A stretch of 64,000 nucleotides of DNA. Origin: Meconema thalassinum (taxonomy: Eukaryota > Arthropoda > Insecta > Orthoptera > Tettigoniidae). Under the pieces are notes generated by a model. It saw only the letters and a list, made by a program, of their open reading frames with translations. It ran no database searches and was not told where the DNA came from. The stretch spans positions 52,697,265-52,761,264 of the forward strand of contig OX336393.1 in NCBI GenBank assembly GCA_946902985.2, in the 5' to 3' direction. The number at the start of each line of letters is the position of its first letter. The first letter of the stretch is position 1. The translations under genes were made by a program, and so were the position numbers. Shown here piece by piece: positions 1 to 9,484 of the stretch.

Positions 1-479
1 ATTAACTCTGTCCAGAACACCGTGCTGCCAACTGAACTGCTGATGCAACGTCTCGCAGCAGCAAGTAGGCGCTGCGGAGAACATTCCCTGGCGCACTGTA
101 AAATATACAGTGAACAAAGGATTATTGTACAGGATTTTGCTCCACTGTATTGATTTCTCTATCTTAAGTTGGCAACACATTCAATGAACAGTAACCAGCT
201 GTCCTACATGGCTAAATGTATGGTTCCGACATGTTGATAGGGGCCTGAGGCTACATTCCATCTCACTTTGTGAATGTGTGCAAGAGACTGGATATCCCTA
301 ATTCTGCTGTTCTAAAAGTCTCAAGGGCCCACTTTCAATGCTAAGACCATCTATATAGTTGATACTTTGGTGTTTGATTTTTCACCAGATTCATTCATTC
401 TGGATTTTTGACCTTGTTCTTTTAAAGAAATATTTTTAAATTACAAACATCATAAAAAGTTCAGTGAGGACAGACTTAT
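1..479. other. Unassigned sequence
   Basis: No reading frame, RNA gene or repeat that I could recognise lies here. If the minus-strand host gene continues leftwards, this is intron or downstream sequence. Confidence 0.4.
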
Positions 480-790
480 TTATTATATTAAGCAGTGTCC
501 ACGCCTGCTCAACACAATTGAGATGAGGAGCATAGGCAGGCCATTCCATTCTCCTGAAGAGCTCTGTGCGGGCGGGCGTTATCGTCCACGGAAGTGAAAT
601 TTGGGCCGAAATTGCCCTTGTAGCCTTTCACTACAGGTGACAGGATAGTATCCCTGTTATACGCCCTGGGATGTACCCGAGGGGTTCGGCGACCATACAT
701 GGATGCCACCACCTGTTGGTATTGGTCGTGCATACGTTCACCGGGTTGTCTGCACACTCGCACTGATCTATTCTCATCGGCACGGCCGAG
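480..790 (-). pseudogene. Tc1/mariner-like transposase relic (DDE_3 region)
   Basis: The minus strand reads a stretch with PGER, then GPNF followed by DDNARPHRA, the block around the second catalytic Asp of Tc1-type transposases. Upstream in the same frame is ADENRSVRVCRQPGER, the usual segment between the first and second catalytic regions. After HRAL the frame shifts, and another frame carries RMEWPAYAPHLNCVEQAW, matching the family pattern MEWPA-SPDLNPIE with the Asp replaced by His. The N-terminal DNA-binding part and the terminal inverted repeats are absent. Seen: motif order and the frameshift. Known: the motif identity in Tc1/mariner transposases. Inferred: an old dead copy. Confidence 0.75.
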
Positions 791-1235
791 TGTACACCAA
801 CCGATAAATGGGGATTAAATCAAACTTCTTTACGTAAATTAATGGCATATTCATTCATTAATCACTTAGGCTGAATAATTGCAGTTAGAGTTTCAGGTGA
901 AAACTTAACGTACCACTACGTCTCTTGGCCAGTAATATGCAAACCTTGTTTTGATGTGTGTACTGAAGTTTGGTAAGCTTTGTCAGGAATGCCAGCCTTG
1001 TAAACAAGGAAGCCATAAATAAATTTTAAAAATACCATAGATGGTATGTTTCTGAATACATTAAAACACAGTAATGGACACAATGTACCCAGGAGACTTC
1101 GAAGGTTTGTGATATGAATTCCAGTTTGTCTAGATAAGTGTGTGCTAAGGGCTATCTCCACATTCGTCAGCCCCTCTTGAAATGCTTTACCGTCAGTTCT
1201 CATTTACAACTCCCTCCTCTCTGACTCTGCAGAAA
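791..1235. other. Unassigned sequence
   Basis: No gene or repeat recognised. Short open frames exist but show no family motifs or composition that supports coding. Confidence 0.4.
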
Positions 1236-1245
1236 CAGGAATAAT

Positions 1246-2319
1246 CATCATCATCATCTAGCACAGTTTCCAGCCACTGGCCAGGTCTGTTTGGAACACA
1301 AGTCCCTCCAAAGTCTTCTGTCTTCCCACCATCTCTCAGCCTCCACCCTTGTCCAGTCTTCTCCTCTCTTCTTCACGCTTTCAGCCACCTGTCTCTCAGT
1401 CTCTTTCCTTCCCACTTCGTCTCGTGTCATCCTCCTGGGTATCCTCTTCTCCTCCATTCGTTTTACATGTCCATACCATCTAAGTCTAGATTTCTCTATA
1501 CCATCCTGTAATGGTTCCTCCTTCATTAATTCTCTGGTCCTCTCATTTCTTATTCTGTCCATCTTTGTAGCTCCAATACTGCTTCTCAAGAACCTCATCT
1601 CACTGGCCTGTATTTTGCTCTTCTCCCTTCCTTTCATAACCCAGGTCTCCGAGGCATACATCAGGATAGGGACATAGTACGTCCGATATATGATCTTTTT
1701 GCTGTTCTGAGGGACATCCTTGCTCCATAACATGCTTCTCACACTCCTCCGGAATGCTTCTGCATGTCTCCCCTGCTCATTTATTTCTCTATCGTTTCTT
1801 CCATTATCTTGTATCATGCTTCCCAGATACTTGAAACTCTCCACTTTTTCAGCTGTTCCCCACCAATTGTTATTCCCGTTGTGGTTCTTTCCTTCTTCCT
1901 TGTTGTGATCACCATCTCACACTTATTTATGCTAAATTTCATCCCATATCCTTGTATTATTCCTTCCCACACGTCCAACTGTTCCTGTACCTCCTCCTCC
2001 TTGTTTCCCCAAATCATCAAATCATCTGCAAACACCATTGCTTTCATCTTTCCTTCCCCAATTACTTGTGCCACTCAGGTCATTATGTCATTCATCACCA
2101 CAATAAAAAGTAACGGTGACAGTGCTTTTCCTTGTTTCAGGCCGTTTCTCTGTTCCAACCAGTCTGATCTCTCTCCACCCACTTTCACACAGCTCACGCT
2201 TCCCTTGTACATCTCCTTTATCCTCCTTATAGTCCATTTTTCTACTCCTCTATCCTCCAGGGACTTCCATACTTTGTTTCTGCATACACTGTCATATGCT
2301 TTCTCAATGTCCAGGAAGG
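1246..2319 (-). mobile_element. 5'-truncated LINE copy (RT C-terminal half) with 10-bp target duplication
   Basis: The minus strand encodes the C-terminal half of a LINE reverse transcriptase: FLDIEKAYDSV, then GLKQGKALSPLLF, VFADDLMIW (the catalytic FADD block), FKYLGS, and the tail RLRWYGHVKRMEEKRIPRR. It matches, in opposite orientation, the 3' part of the longer copy at about 4640-5745. The 3' end is a short (GATGAT)n-type tail. The element is bounded by a perfect 10-bp direct repeat, CAGGAATAAT, at 1236-1245 and 2320-2329. That fixes both ends and shows target-primed insertion with 5' truncation. Frameshifts break the coding sequence (overlapping frames near 1814-1844 and about 2074), so it is dead. 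Confidence 0.88.
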
Positions 2320-2747
2320 CAGGAATAATAAGGGGTAGAAATGCATGATGTCCAACATGCTTGCTTCTGCGGTAGTTCTCCAACTTGTCATATCATACGG
2401 TCAGGCCCATATTTACTGGGGGACAAACTGGGCAACTGCCCAGGGCGGCAACATTTTTGGAAAACGGTACAAAACCACTTCGGCACTAAATGTAAAGTTA
2501 TTTAAGTTTTAAGTCTCCCCACAAGGGAATATTCATTGTCACACATTGGCAATACAACCCCTCGTCCACGTCGTGGGAGACGGGCAACGGCACAAAGTAG
2601 AGGATCGCCTGTAGGGGCGAAGTACAGTGGGGACTTTGTGTGCCCCGGGACCATTACGGTAGCTGTGAAGGTCCTACAGGAACCCTGAAAAGTGACGGCT
2701 AACGGGGCTCTGGTGAAGCTACGATAGGCCCAGCAAGCCAGTAGTGG

Positions 2748-3584
2748 ATGAAACCAAATGCTTTCAAAAATGGAACGAGCTTCGGACAGGATGGATTTAA
2801 TAGACGACGACACGGCTGTACACACGGACTAAGATTTGGAACTTTAAACCTAAGAACGCTGACGGGGAAGGTGGAGGAGATAGTGGATATGATGGAAAGA
2901 AGGAAGTTGGATTTATTGGGATTGGCAGAAACAAAGTGGAAAAGGGAAGGAAGGAGAGAACTGAGAAAAGGCTATAGACTGTACTGGAGTGGGAACGAAG
3001 AGGGAAAGGGGAATGGAGTGGGAGTAGTAGTACGAGATGGTTTAAAAGAAGAAGTGAGGAGAATAAGTGATAGGATGATGAAAGTGAAAGTAGCACTGAG
3101 GGGAGAGACCGTAGAAATAGTGCAAGTGTATGCTCCACAAGTAGGCTGCACCTCTGAAGAGAAGGAGGAGTTTGAAGAGGAATTGCAGAAGCAGCTGGTA
3201 GGAAGAAATATGATTGTTATGGGGGATCTGAATGCCCATGTAGGAATAGAAAGACAAGGTTATGAGAGTGTTCTAGGACCAGAGGGTTGGGGCGGAATAA
3301 ATGAGGAAGGAAAGGGACTGTTGGACTTCTGCCAGAGGAACAGCCTGCTAGTTGGGAACTCCTGGTTTAAGAAAAGAGAGAGCCACACAATCACATGGTA
3401 CAGTGATGACTTGACCAGGAAGTCGGTGGTCGACTATATACTGTATGAGAAAGAACTAAATAAGAACATCACGGACATACCATCAGAGAACCTGGATAGC
3501 GACCATCGATTGCTGGTAATGAACCTGGGAGGGAGTAAGGAGAAGAAAGGGACTGAGAACCAGGAAAGACGTATAAGGATATAG
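2748..3584 (+). pseudogene. LINE endonuclease domain (APE-like), ORF part 1
   Basis: The 278-residue frame carries the exonuclease-endonuclease-phosphatase fold signature of APE-type LINEs: RFGTLNLRTLTG (Asn motif) near residue 29, GLAETKW (catalytic Glu) near 58, VQVYAPQ, VMGDLNAHVG (Asp and Asn) near 157, then WYSDDLTRKSVVDYI and SDHRLLVMN (Ser-Asp-His) near 250. This enzyme would nick target DNA for target-primed reverse transcription. The frame ends at a stop at 3582-3584. A frameshift between here and about 3960 separates it from the reverse transcriptase, which continues in another frame. Confidence 0.85.
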
Positions 3585-3961
3585 AAAATGAAAGAAGGGG
3601 ATAGAATGGTCGAGTACCTCAAAATGGTAAAGGAAGGAATTCCAACAGATGAAGAAAGAGGGGTGGAAGAGGAATGGGCTAGATTTAAGAAGACACTAGT
3701 AGGTGCAGCAGAAGCAGTATGTGGGAGGAAAGGAAGATTGTAGTTTTACGTGACCGTGAATCTATAGTATGTGGGAGGACAAGTAGTAAGAAGAGGTGGA
3801 AGGAAACACCATGGTGGAATGAGAAGACAAAGGATATAGTAAGGTAAAATAATAGAGCCTTTAGGAGGTGCTATCAAAATAGGACGGTAGAGGCAAGGGA
3901 AGAGTACCAGGAAAGAAAGAAGGAGGCGAAGAGAGTAGTGGCTGAGGAGAGAAGAAAGTAG

Positions 3962-5740
3962 ATGGAAGAGTGGACAAAGATGATGAAGGAGGATAGTGAA
4001 GGTACAAAAAAGGTCCTGTATGGGATGGTAAAAAATAAGAGGCGGAAGGATCCTACGGATTATGTTAGAATGGTGAACAAAAGGGGACAAGAGATAGAAA
4101 ATAGGGAAGAACTGAAGAAAATGTGGAAAGAATATTTTGAAGAACTTCTGAACCCAAATGGAAAAGATGGTGAGGAGGAAGAAATCGGGTAAGAGGAAGA
4201 TGAACTGCAAACAGAAAAGGACTTAACATGGAAAGAAGTGGAAGATGCAGTGAACAAGATGAAAGGAGGGAAGGCACAGGGTGTGGATGAGTTGAGTGTG
4301 GAGATGGTGAGAGCAGCAGGAGAGGTGGGGATACAATGGTTGTACCGAGTGATGAGGACAGCATGGAAGGAAAGGAAGACCCCAGAGGACTGGAAAAAAG
4401 GAATAATTGTCCTGATCTTCAAGAAAGGTAGTAGAACAGATTGCAGAAACTATCGGGGAATAACACTGATGAGTCATTGTGCAAAGATCTTCGAGAAAGT
4501 TTTGGAAAAGAGAATTAGGACAAGGATAGAAGGAGGGATGAGCGAAGAACAACATGGCTTCAGAGCAGGAAGGTCCACAGTGGATTTGATTTTTGCTGTA
4601 AGGCAGTTACAAGAACAGCACTATGAGTATGGAACAGATCTACTGATGGACTTCCTAGATATTGAGAAAGCATATGACAGTGTATGCAGGCACAAAGTAT
4701 GAAAGTCCCTGGAGGATAGAGGAGTAGAGAAATGGACTATAAAGAGGATAAAGGAGATGTACAAGGGAAGTGTGAGCTGTGTGAAAGTGGGAGGAGAGAG
4801 ATCAGACTGGTTGGAACAGAGAAACGGCCTGAAACAAGGAAAAGCACTGTCACCGTTACTTTTCATTGTGGTGATGGATGACATAATGACCCGAGTGGCA
4901 CAAGTAATTGGGGAAGGAAAGATGAAAGCAATGGTGTTTGCAGATGATTTGATGATTTGGAGAAACAAGGAGGAGGAGGTACAGGAACAGTTGGACATGT
5001 GGGAAGGAATAATACAAGGATATGGGATGAAATTTAGCATAAATAAGAGTGAGATGGTGATCACAACAAGGAAGAAGGAAAGAACCACAACGGGAATAAC
5101 AATTGGTGGGGAACAGCTGAAGAAAGTGGAGAGTTTCAAGTATCTGGGAAGCCTGATACAAGATAATGGAAGAAACGATAGAGAAAAAAACGAGCGGGGG
5201 AGGCAGGCAGAAGCATTTCGGAGGAGTGTGAGAAGCATGTTATGGAGCAAGGATGTCCCTCAAAACAGCAAAAAAATCATATATCGGACGTACTATGTCC
5301 CTATCCTGACGTATGCCTCGGAGACCTGGGTTATGAAAGGAAGGGAGAAGAGCAAAATACAGGCCAGTGAGATGAGGTTCTTGAGAAGCAGTATTGGAGC
5401 TACAAAGATGGACAGAATAAGAAATGAGAGGACCAAAGAATTAATGAAGGAGGAACCATTACAGGATGGTATAGAGAAATCTAGACTTAGATGGTATGGA
5501 CATGTGAAATGAATGGAGGAGAAGAGGATACCCAGGAGAGTACACGAGACGAAGTGGGAAGGAAAGAGACCGAGAGGAAGACCGAGAGACAGGTGGCTGA
5601 AGGGGGTGGAAGAAAGCGTGAAGAAGAGAGGAGAAGACTGGACAAGGGTGGAGGCTGGGAGATGGTGGGAAGACAGAAGACGTTGGAGAGGCTTGTGTTC
5701 CAAACAGACCCGGCCAGTGGCTGGAAACTGTGCAAGATGA
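3962..5740 (+). pseudogene. LINE reverse transcriptase, ORF part 2 with three internal stops
   Basis: One reading frame runs from 3962 to 5740 and is interrupted only by stops at 4190-4192, 4700-4702 and 5510-5512. The second interrupts the position of a conserved Trp in the sister copy (KVWKSL). The third falls in VK-RMEEK, where the sister copy has Arg. RT blocks are visible in order: GKAQGVDELSVEMV, IFKKGSRTDCRNYRGI, EEQHGFRAGRSTVDLIF, DIEKAYDSV (first catalytic Asp), GLKQGKALSPLLF, VFADDLMIW (catalytic Asp pair) and FKYLGSLIQDNG. The C-terminal tail has RLRWYGHVK and an Arg-rich end. The original protein would have been about 1,000 residues with the endonuclease. Confidence 0.85.
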
Positions 5741-6141
5741 TGATGACAAAAAAAGATTATCTTAGTCATCTTGGTGTTCTTGTTGTTGAATCTAACTTGA
5801 AAGTGAAATTGTACTAATGAAGACATCCTTAACTTGTTTGCAAATGACAAGGCCCCTCATCATTTAAATGATTGATGATTTGGCCATTGGTTGTGTATGG
5901 TTTCTGTTAAAATTTAATGTGAATTCTTTATATAAAGTTGTATTTCTATTTGTAATTTTATTTAATGCATATTTGTAGTGTTTGCCACTCATACTTAAAT
6001 ACACACACATGATGAAACAGCCCCATATGTTAAGGCAACTTGAATAAATCTAAATATTCCTAGTCGGGGGCAGCAAAGTTTTTTCTTTTTAAAATTTTGC
6101 CGAGGGGCGTTAGGAGCCGTAAATATGGGCCTGCATACGGT

Positions 6142-6518
6142 ACATACATACAAGCATATCCAATGCCATTCCAGCATTTGTTGGATTGGCGAATTAGACC
6201 AATATGGTTCCTGTACTTCTCCTCTTCTCTTCAGTTTTGTCCTCTCAGTTCTGTGTTGATTTGGCATTAATTTCAAGCAGGCTCTATGCCCTCAAATGGG
6301 CAAGAATGTGTGATTTCAGGAAAAACAAGATGTTCACTAGATCTACTAAAATGAGTTGGTTCACACCAACTAGGTGATATGTTACAAAATTGAGCAAAAT
6401 ATAGCAAAAGTAACTTACGGCATTTTGCTGTAAAATTACTATTTGCCATCCAGACCCATGTTGTAACCCAAGTACATTGTTTCTCACTCTAAAAATCTCC
6501 AAATTCATGTAAAATAGA
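6142..6518. other. Unassigned intronic sequence
   Basis: AT-rich, with no recognisable gene or repeat boundary. Confidence 0.4.
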
Positions 6519-6519
6519 A

Positions 6520-6614
6520 AAATGTTTAAAAAACACAAAAATATTGTGAATATCAAATGCCATGAAAGGACTTCTAGACTTCATCTAGCAATAAACTACC
6601 ATTATGTGCAAGAA

Positions 6615-6646
<32 letters not shown>
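6520..6646 (+). mobile_element. Poly(A)-ended retroposed 3' fragment
   Basis: An AATAAA hexamer at 6590-6595 is followed about 20 bp later by a run of roughly 30 adenines (6616-6645). This spacing is what a reverse-transcribed polyadenylated RNA leaves behind. No coding content is recognised upstream, so it may be a non-coding RNA end, a SINE or a very short processed pseudogene. The left boundary is a guess. Confidence 0.45.
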
Positions 6647-6648
<2 letters not shown>

Positions 6649-6801
6649 CAAAATATATTTGCAAAAGTAGGGTGTTCCTGTGCATAGTTACCTTAAGTAG
6701 GTTTTATTTGGCATACAATCTGTTCTTTCCCAAATTGCTTCCATGATTTCACTATCTCTATACCAGAGAGACAAGCACAAGCACACATGTTTGCAACTTA
6801 C

Positions 6802-7000
6802 CGTCTTTGATTCTAAAGGAGGCAAATAGGGTCCACCACAATCAGGTAATTTAAGTTGATCCAGTGGTGTAGGCTTCCATACTGTCTTGAAACCTTTAAC
6901 GCGAGCTCTCTCAGATGGTGATGGTGGTGGTGGTTTCCTCAAAGATCTGTTGTCCATCCTTAAGTTACGATCACAGTGCCGTACAGGAGGGAACTGCATT
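6802..7000 (-). CDS. Host gene, internal exon C (proline-rich segment)
   Basis: On the minus strand an acceptor (ATTACAG at 7001-7007) precedes a 199-bp open segment that ends at a strong donor GTAAGT (6796-6801). It enters in phase 2: its first base completes a codon begun by CC at the end of exon B. It leaves in phase 0. The 66 residues begin MQFPPVRHCDRNLR and continue DNRSLRKPPPPSPSERAR, GFKTVWKPTPLDQLKLPD and PYLPPLESKT. The segment is basic and proline-rich, with no catalytic motif. I do not recognise the family. The MQF methionine is internal, not a start. If the donor were unused, translation would run on only about 37 residues, so splicing to an exon outside the window is more likely. 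Confidence 0.65.
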
Positions 7001-7740
7001 CTGTAATGGTAATATTATAATTAACTTACCGTAATTTATTATTTCCCTATAAACAGGCTGCCAAATTTGACTGCATTATCATAGGTATAAGGAAGCCGTC
7101 TTTTGATTGGTGTTCCCTATCCCAAATTGATTCTTCGGCCTGCCACTAGCATCCTTAAAATCCCATTTCATTATCACACAGGTTGTCTGAAAGTAAATTT
7201 TGGAAAATTTATGAGCACTATGTTTCCCATAAGAGAAGATCAGTCGTTCATTTTTTCCTGAAGTGTTCGGTTATTTGCCAGTGATAACTGTCCATGATGT
7301 AGAGTGCAAAATCTCTACTTGGTATAAAACAAAGTCCCCGATTTGTGTTTGTTACGGGTAAACTCGAGAACCACTGGATGGATTTTGATGTGGTTTCCAC
7401 CATTCTGTAAAGGATATCTCGAGGATTATTTCGGTAGAAAATAATTCATTTATGATCAAAGGAAACCGAGCAGTAACGATTTCAGTGGAAAAGTAAAAAA
7501 AACAACTGGCGTCCGAGCACTTTGTAAGCTTACGCTGGGCAAACCATTAAAAATATCTCAATACTATGAGTGTAAGAATTGTTCAGCATGAAAAGCTTCT
7601 ACAAAAAAGTCCGCGAGAGCATATGTCTATCTTCAATACATCGCCCACTATGAGTGTTTTTACGTTTTAATTTCTTCCAACCATGTCCATTCAAATACTG
7701 AGGTAACAGTTTATGAGCTATCTAAGGGCGAATCTATCAT

Positions 7741-7812
7741 CCCTGTAATAGCCTAGCTAGTGGGCGAACCTATTGCCCCAGATACAGCCAGCAGCAAACC
7801 GTTCACTCGTGT
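7741..7812 (+). repeat. 72-bp direct repeat, unit 1
   Basis: Runs from CCCTGTAATAGCCTAGCTAG to CGTTCACTCGTGT. It recurs at 8006-8077 with only a few differences, inside the Helitron-like element. Confidence 0.85.
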
Positions 7813-8005
7813 TGAGTTAAGACTTCTGAGAAGGGTGGTCGTGTTTGGAGTTTCCCTGGAAGTGCAACTCGGGTTTTCTTCATTTCGCCTGTGAACTTTT
7901 CGTTCAGCAAAATTCACAGTCAAGTTAAGATTGGACGGAAGGGAGATTTGTGTTTCATGCACGTCACCATTCTTAAATTTCGTCTGACAAGAATTTGTTG
8001 CACAT

Positions 8006-8077
8006 CCCTGTTATAGCCTAGCTAGCGGGCGAACCTATTGCCCCAGATACAGCCAGCAGCAAACCGTTCACTCGTGT
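8006..8077 (+). repeat. 72-bp direct repeat, unit 2
   Basis: Second copy of the block at 7741-7812, about 265 bp away, within the same Helitron-like element. It is absent from the shorter copy at 13366-13837, so it marks either a duplication in copy 1 or a deletion in copy 2. Confidence 0.85.
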
Positions 8078-8394
8078 CCAGTCAGTGATTTTAACCCGTC
8101 ATGCCGAGACGTAAAACGGATATTGGTCGTTGTTCATTGACACTGGAGAAAAAGAAGCGCTTATCACATAATGCATTCTCCCGGGCGAAGCCGGGTCGGG
8201 TTGCTAGTTTGTGATAAAGCGTTACTGGCGAAGAGTGAAATTCCCTAGGAAAATGCATGGGGAGTGCAGAAATGATCACAACCTTTACTAGCGAGTGGAG
8301 TTCTGAGGACCGCATGGTATCAGCTGTTTACTGTAGTTGACAAACAATACAATAGAGTGCACTGCAACAAAAAGGGAGGAAGCTTAAGCCTATA

Positions 8395-8553
8395 GGTTTT
8401 ACATCTTTGTTAATCTCATGATCATAAGCCATGGTACCTCCTCCTTACATGGAATACAAACCACCAAATGTGACACTTCATCTTAACTGGGAATCAAACC
8501 CGGTCCACATTGGTGAGAGGCAAGCAGTTTGACGACTGTGCCATCATCGCTCC
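8395..8553 (-). mobile_element. tRNA-derived SINE relic
   Basis: On the minus strand a tRNA-like head reads through TTGCCTCTCACC and the box-B-like GGTTTGATTCC, near the expected spacing from the head. It resembles the head of the SINE at 14135-14444. The copy is diverged and its ends are not defined. Confidence 0.5.
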
Positions 8554-9232
8554 TTATGCACTGGGTGACTTAACACAAATACACCCTTAGTTTGTCTGTT
8601 ATAGTCTGGTATCAAAACTACTGAGTGAATGGCTTAAAAATTGGTATTTAAATAGAAGGCATCCCTGGAGAAACACCGGGCAACAAACTCCATAGCTGCT
8701 TCCTAACAACTTCTTTTACCCAGTTTCATTTCATCTCATCTCTCAAGAACTCCTCCGATGAGGTTGGGATCTGACCTGTGTCGATGAGCTATGGCGGTCA
8801 GGGCTGTCATGCTAATGTTCTGCCAAGCAGTAAATATGCGAGCGGTAAGTGAGACCTTGAGGGGAGTGTAGTATGCCACATCACCAGGCAGGAGAAATAG
8901 CAATATGTCTGCCAACAGCCTACATTAAAAAAAAAATATATATAACCAATTAAAAGATGGGCTTCATAACACATCAACATCACATCAAAATTCTGGAAAC
9001 CTCAAAGGTAAATTAGTTTCTCATCAATACATTTTTAGCCTATTTTCATCTTGGGAAAAAATGGTCCTAAGAGATCACCTTTTGTTTGTGAATGTATGTA
9101 TGTATGTGTGTGCATGTACGCACATGTCCCCCCCCCCTAATAAAATGTAAATGGATGCAGCTATTTGAATGAAGCTCAGTAAGGACACACTACTACCTCA
9201 TCCAAACTTGACCGTGCCTTTCAAATTTTAAT
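8554..9232. other. Unassigned sequence
   Basis: No gene found. It contains a short TATG/TGTG-rich tract near 9090-9125 and a C run near 9129-9136. Confidence 0.4.
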
Positions 9233-9484
9233 ATGTTCCACCAGTTCAACATGGCAGCCGCGCAAAATAATTCACCGGCATTCTATATCTCCGACACTAT
9301 TACAGATATCACCCTGAAATGTTGTACGTTGATAAAGGGTAGGTACTACTATAAGTTTAGCAATGTAATTTTCAAAAACTTGTTCAAGTACCAAACCAAT
9401 TTGGCAGTCAAGCGAATTTAAAATATTTACATTTATTTTCCTCGCGATTTAATGATTCGAGAGCAGTGAAACCTGGTACGGTGT
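9233..9484 (+). repeat. Dispersed repeat family D, copy 1
   Basis: Begins near AACATGGCAGCCGCGCAAA, has CTGAAATGTTGTACGTTGAT, and ends with a CTCGCGA block followed by GCAGTGAAACCTGGTACGG. Matching blocks occur near 11900-12000, 13115-13270, 15515-15610 and 35470-35640. No coding capacity. The LINE that follows appears to have inserted into it. Confidence 0.6.

Larger units (their letters stand above)
2510..5748 (+). mobile_element. Near full-length APE-type LINE, coding sequence broken
   Basis: The copy contains a GC-rich 5' leader (about 2510-2747), an apurinic-endonuclease domain, a reverse transcriptase and a (GATGAT)n-type 3' tail near 5735-5748. It lies inside the hAT-like element and is the same family as the inverted, truncated copy at 1246-2319. 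Single-protein EN+RT layout and very short 3' UTR resemble RTE-type elements, but I am not certain of the clade. The exact 5' boundary is uncertain because I found no clear target duplication. Confidence 0.8.
2402..6133. mobile_element. hAT-like DNA element, split by a LINE
   Basis: Perfect 15-bp terminal inverted repeats CAGGCCCATATTTAC (2402-2416) and its complement (6119-6133) are flanked by a perfect 8-bp direct repeat CATACGGT at 2394-2401 and 6134-6141. An 8-bp duplication and a CAG-starting terminus fit the hAT superfamily. Only about 110 bp on the left and 380 bp on the right belong to the element itself. The rest is the inserted LINE. No hAT transposase frame is visible, so this was a short non-autonomous element (roughly 0.5 kb) before the LINE landed in it. 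P or Merlin elements also make 8-9-bp duplications and are less likely alternatives. Confidence 0.8.
7314..8207 (+). mobile_element. Helitron-like non-autonomous element, copy 1
   Basis: The left end begins TCTACTT followed by ATAAAACAAAGTCCCCG. The right end has a hairpin, CCCGG-GCGAAG-CCGGG, then TCGGGTTG and CTAG, followed by T. A 5' TC, a GC-rich hairpin shortly before CTRR and no inverted repeats are Helitron hallmarks. The copy at 13366-13837 shares both ends. The interior contains a 72-bp direct repeat (7741-7812 and 8006-8077). No Rep/helicase frame is present. The base before TC is C rather than the usual A, so a Helentron-type or slightly different start is possible. Confidence 0.65.

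Noticed and set aside
1291..2348. Plus-strand Ser/Pro/Leu-rich frames opposite the LINE copy
   Set aside because: Shadow frames of the minus-strand reverse transcriptase.
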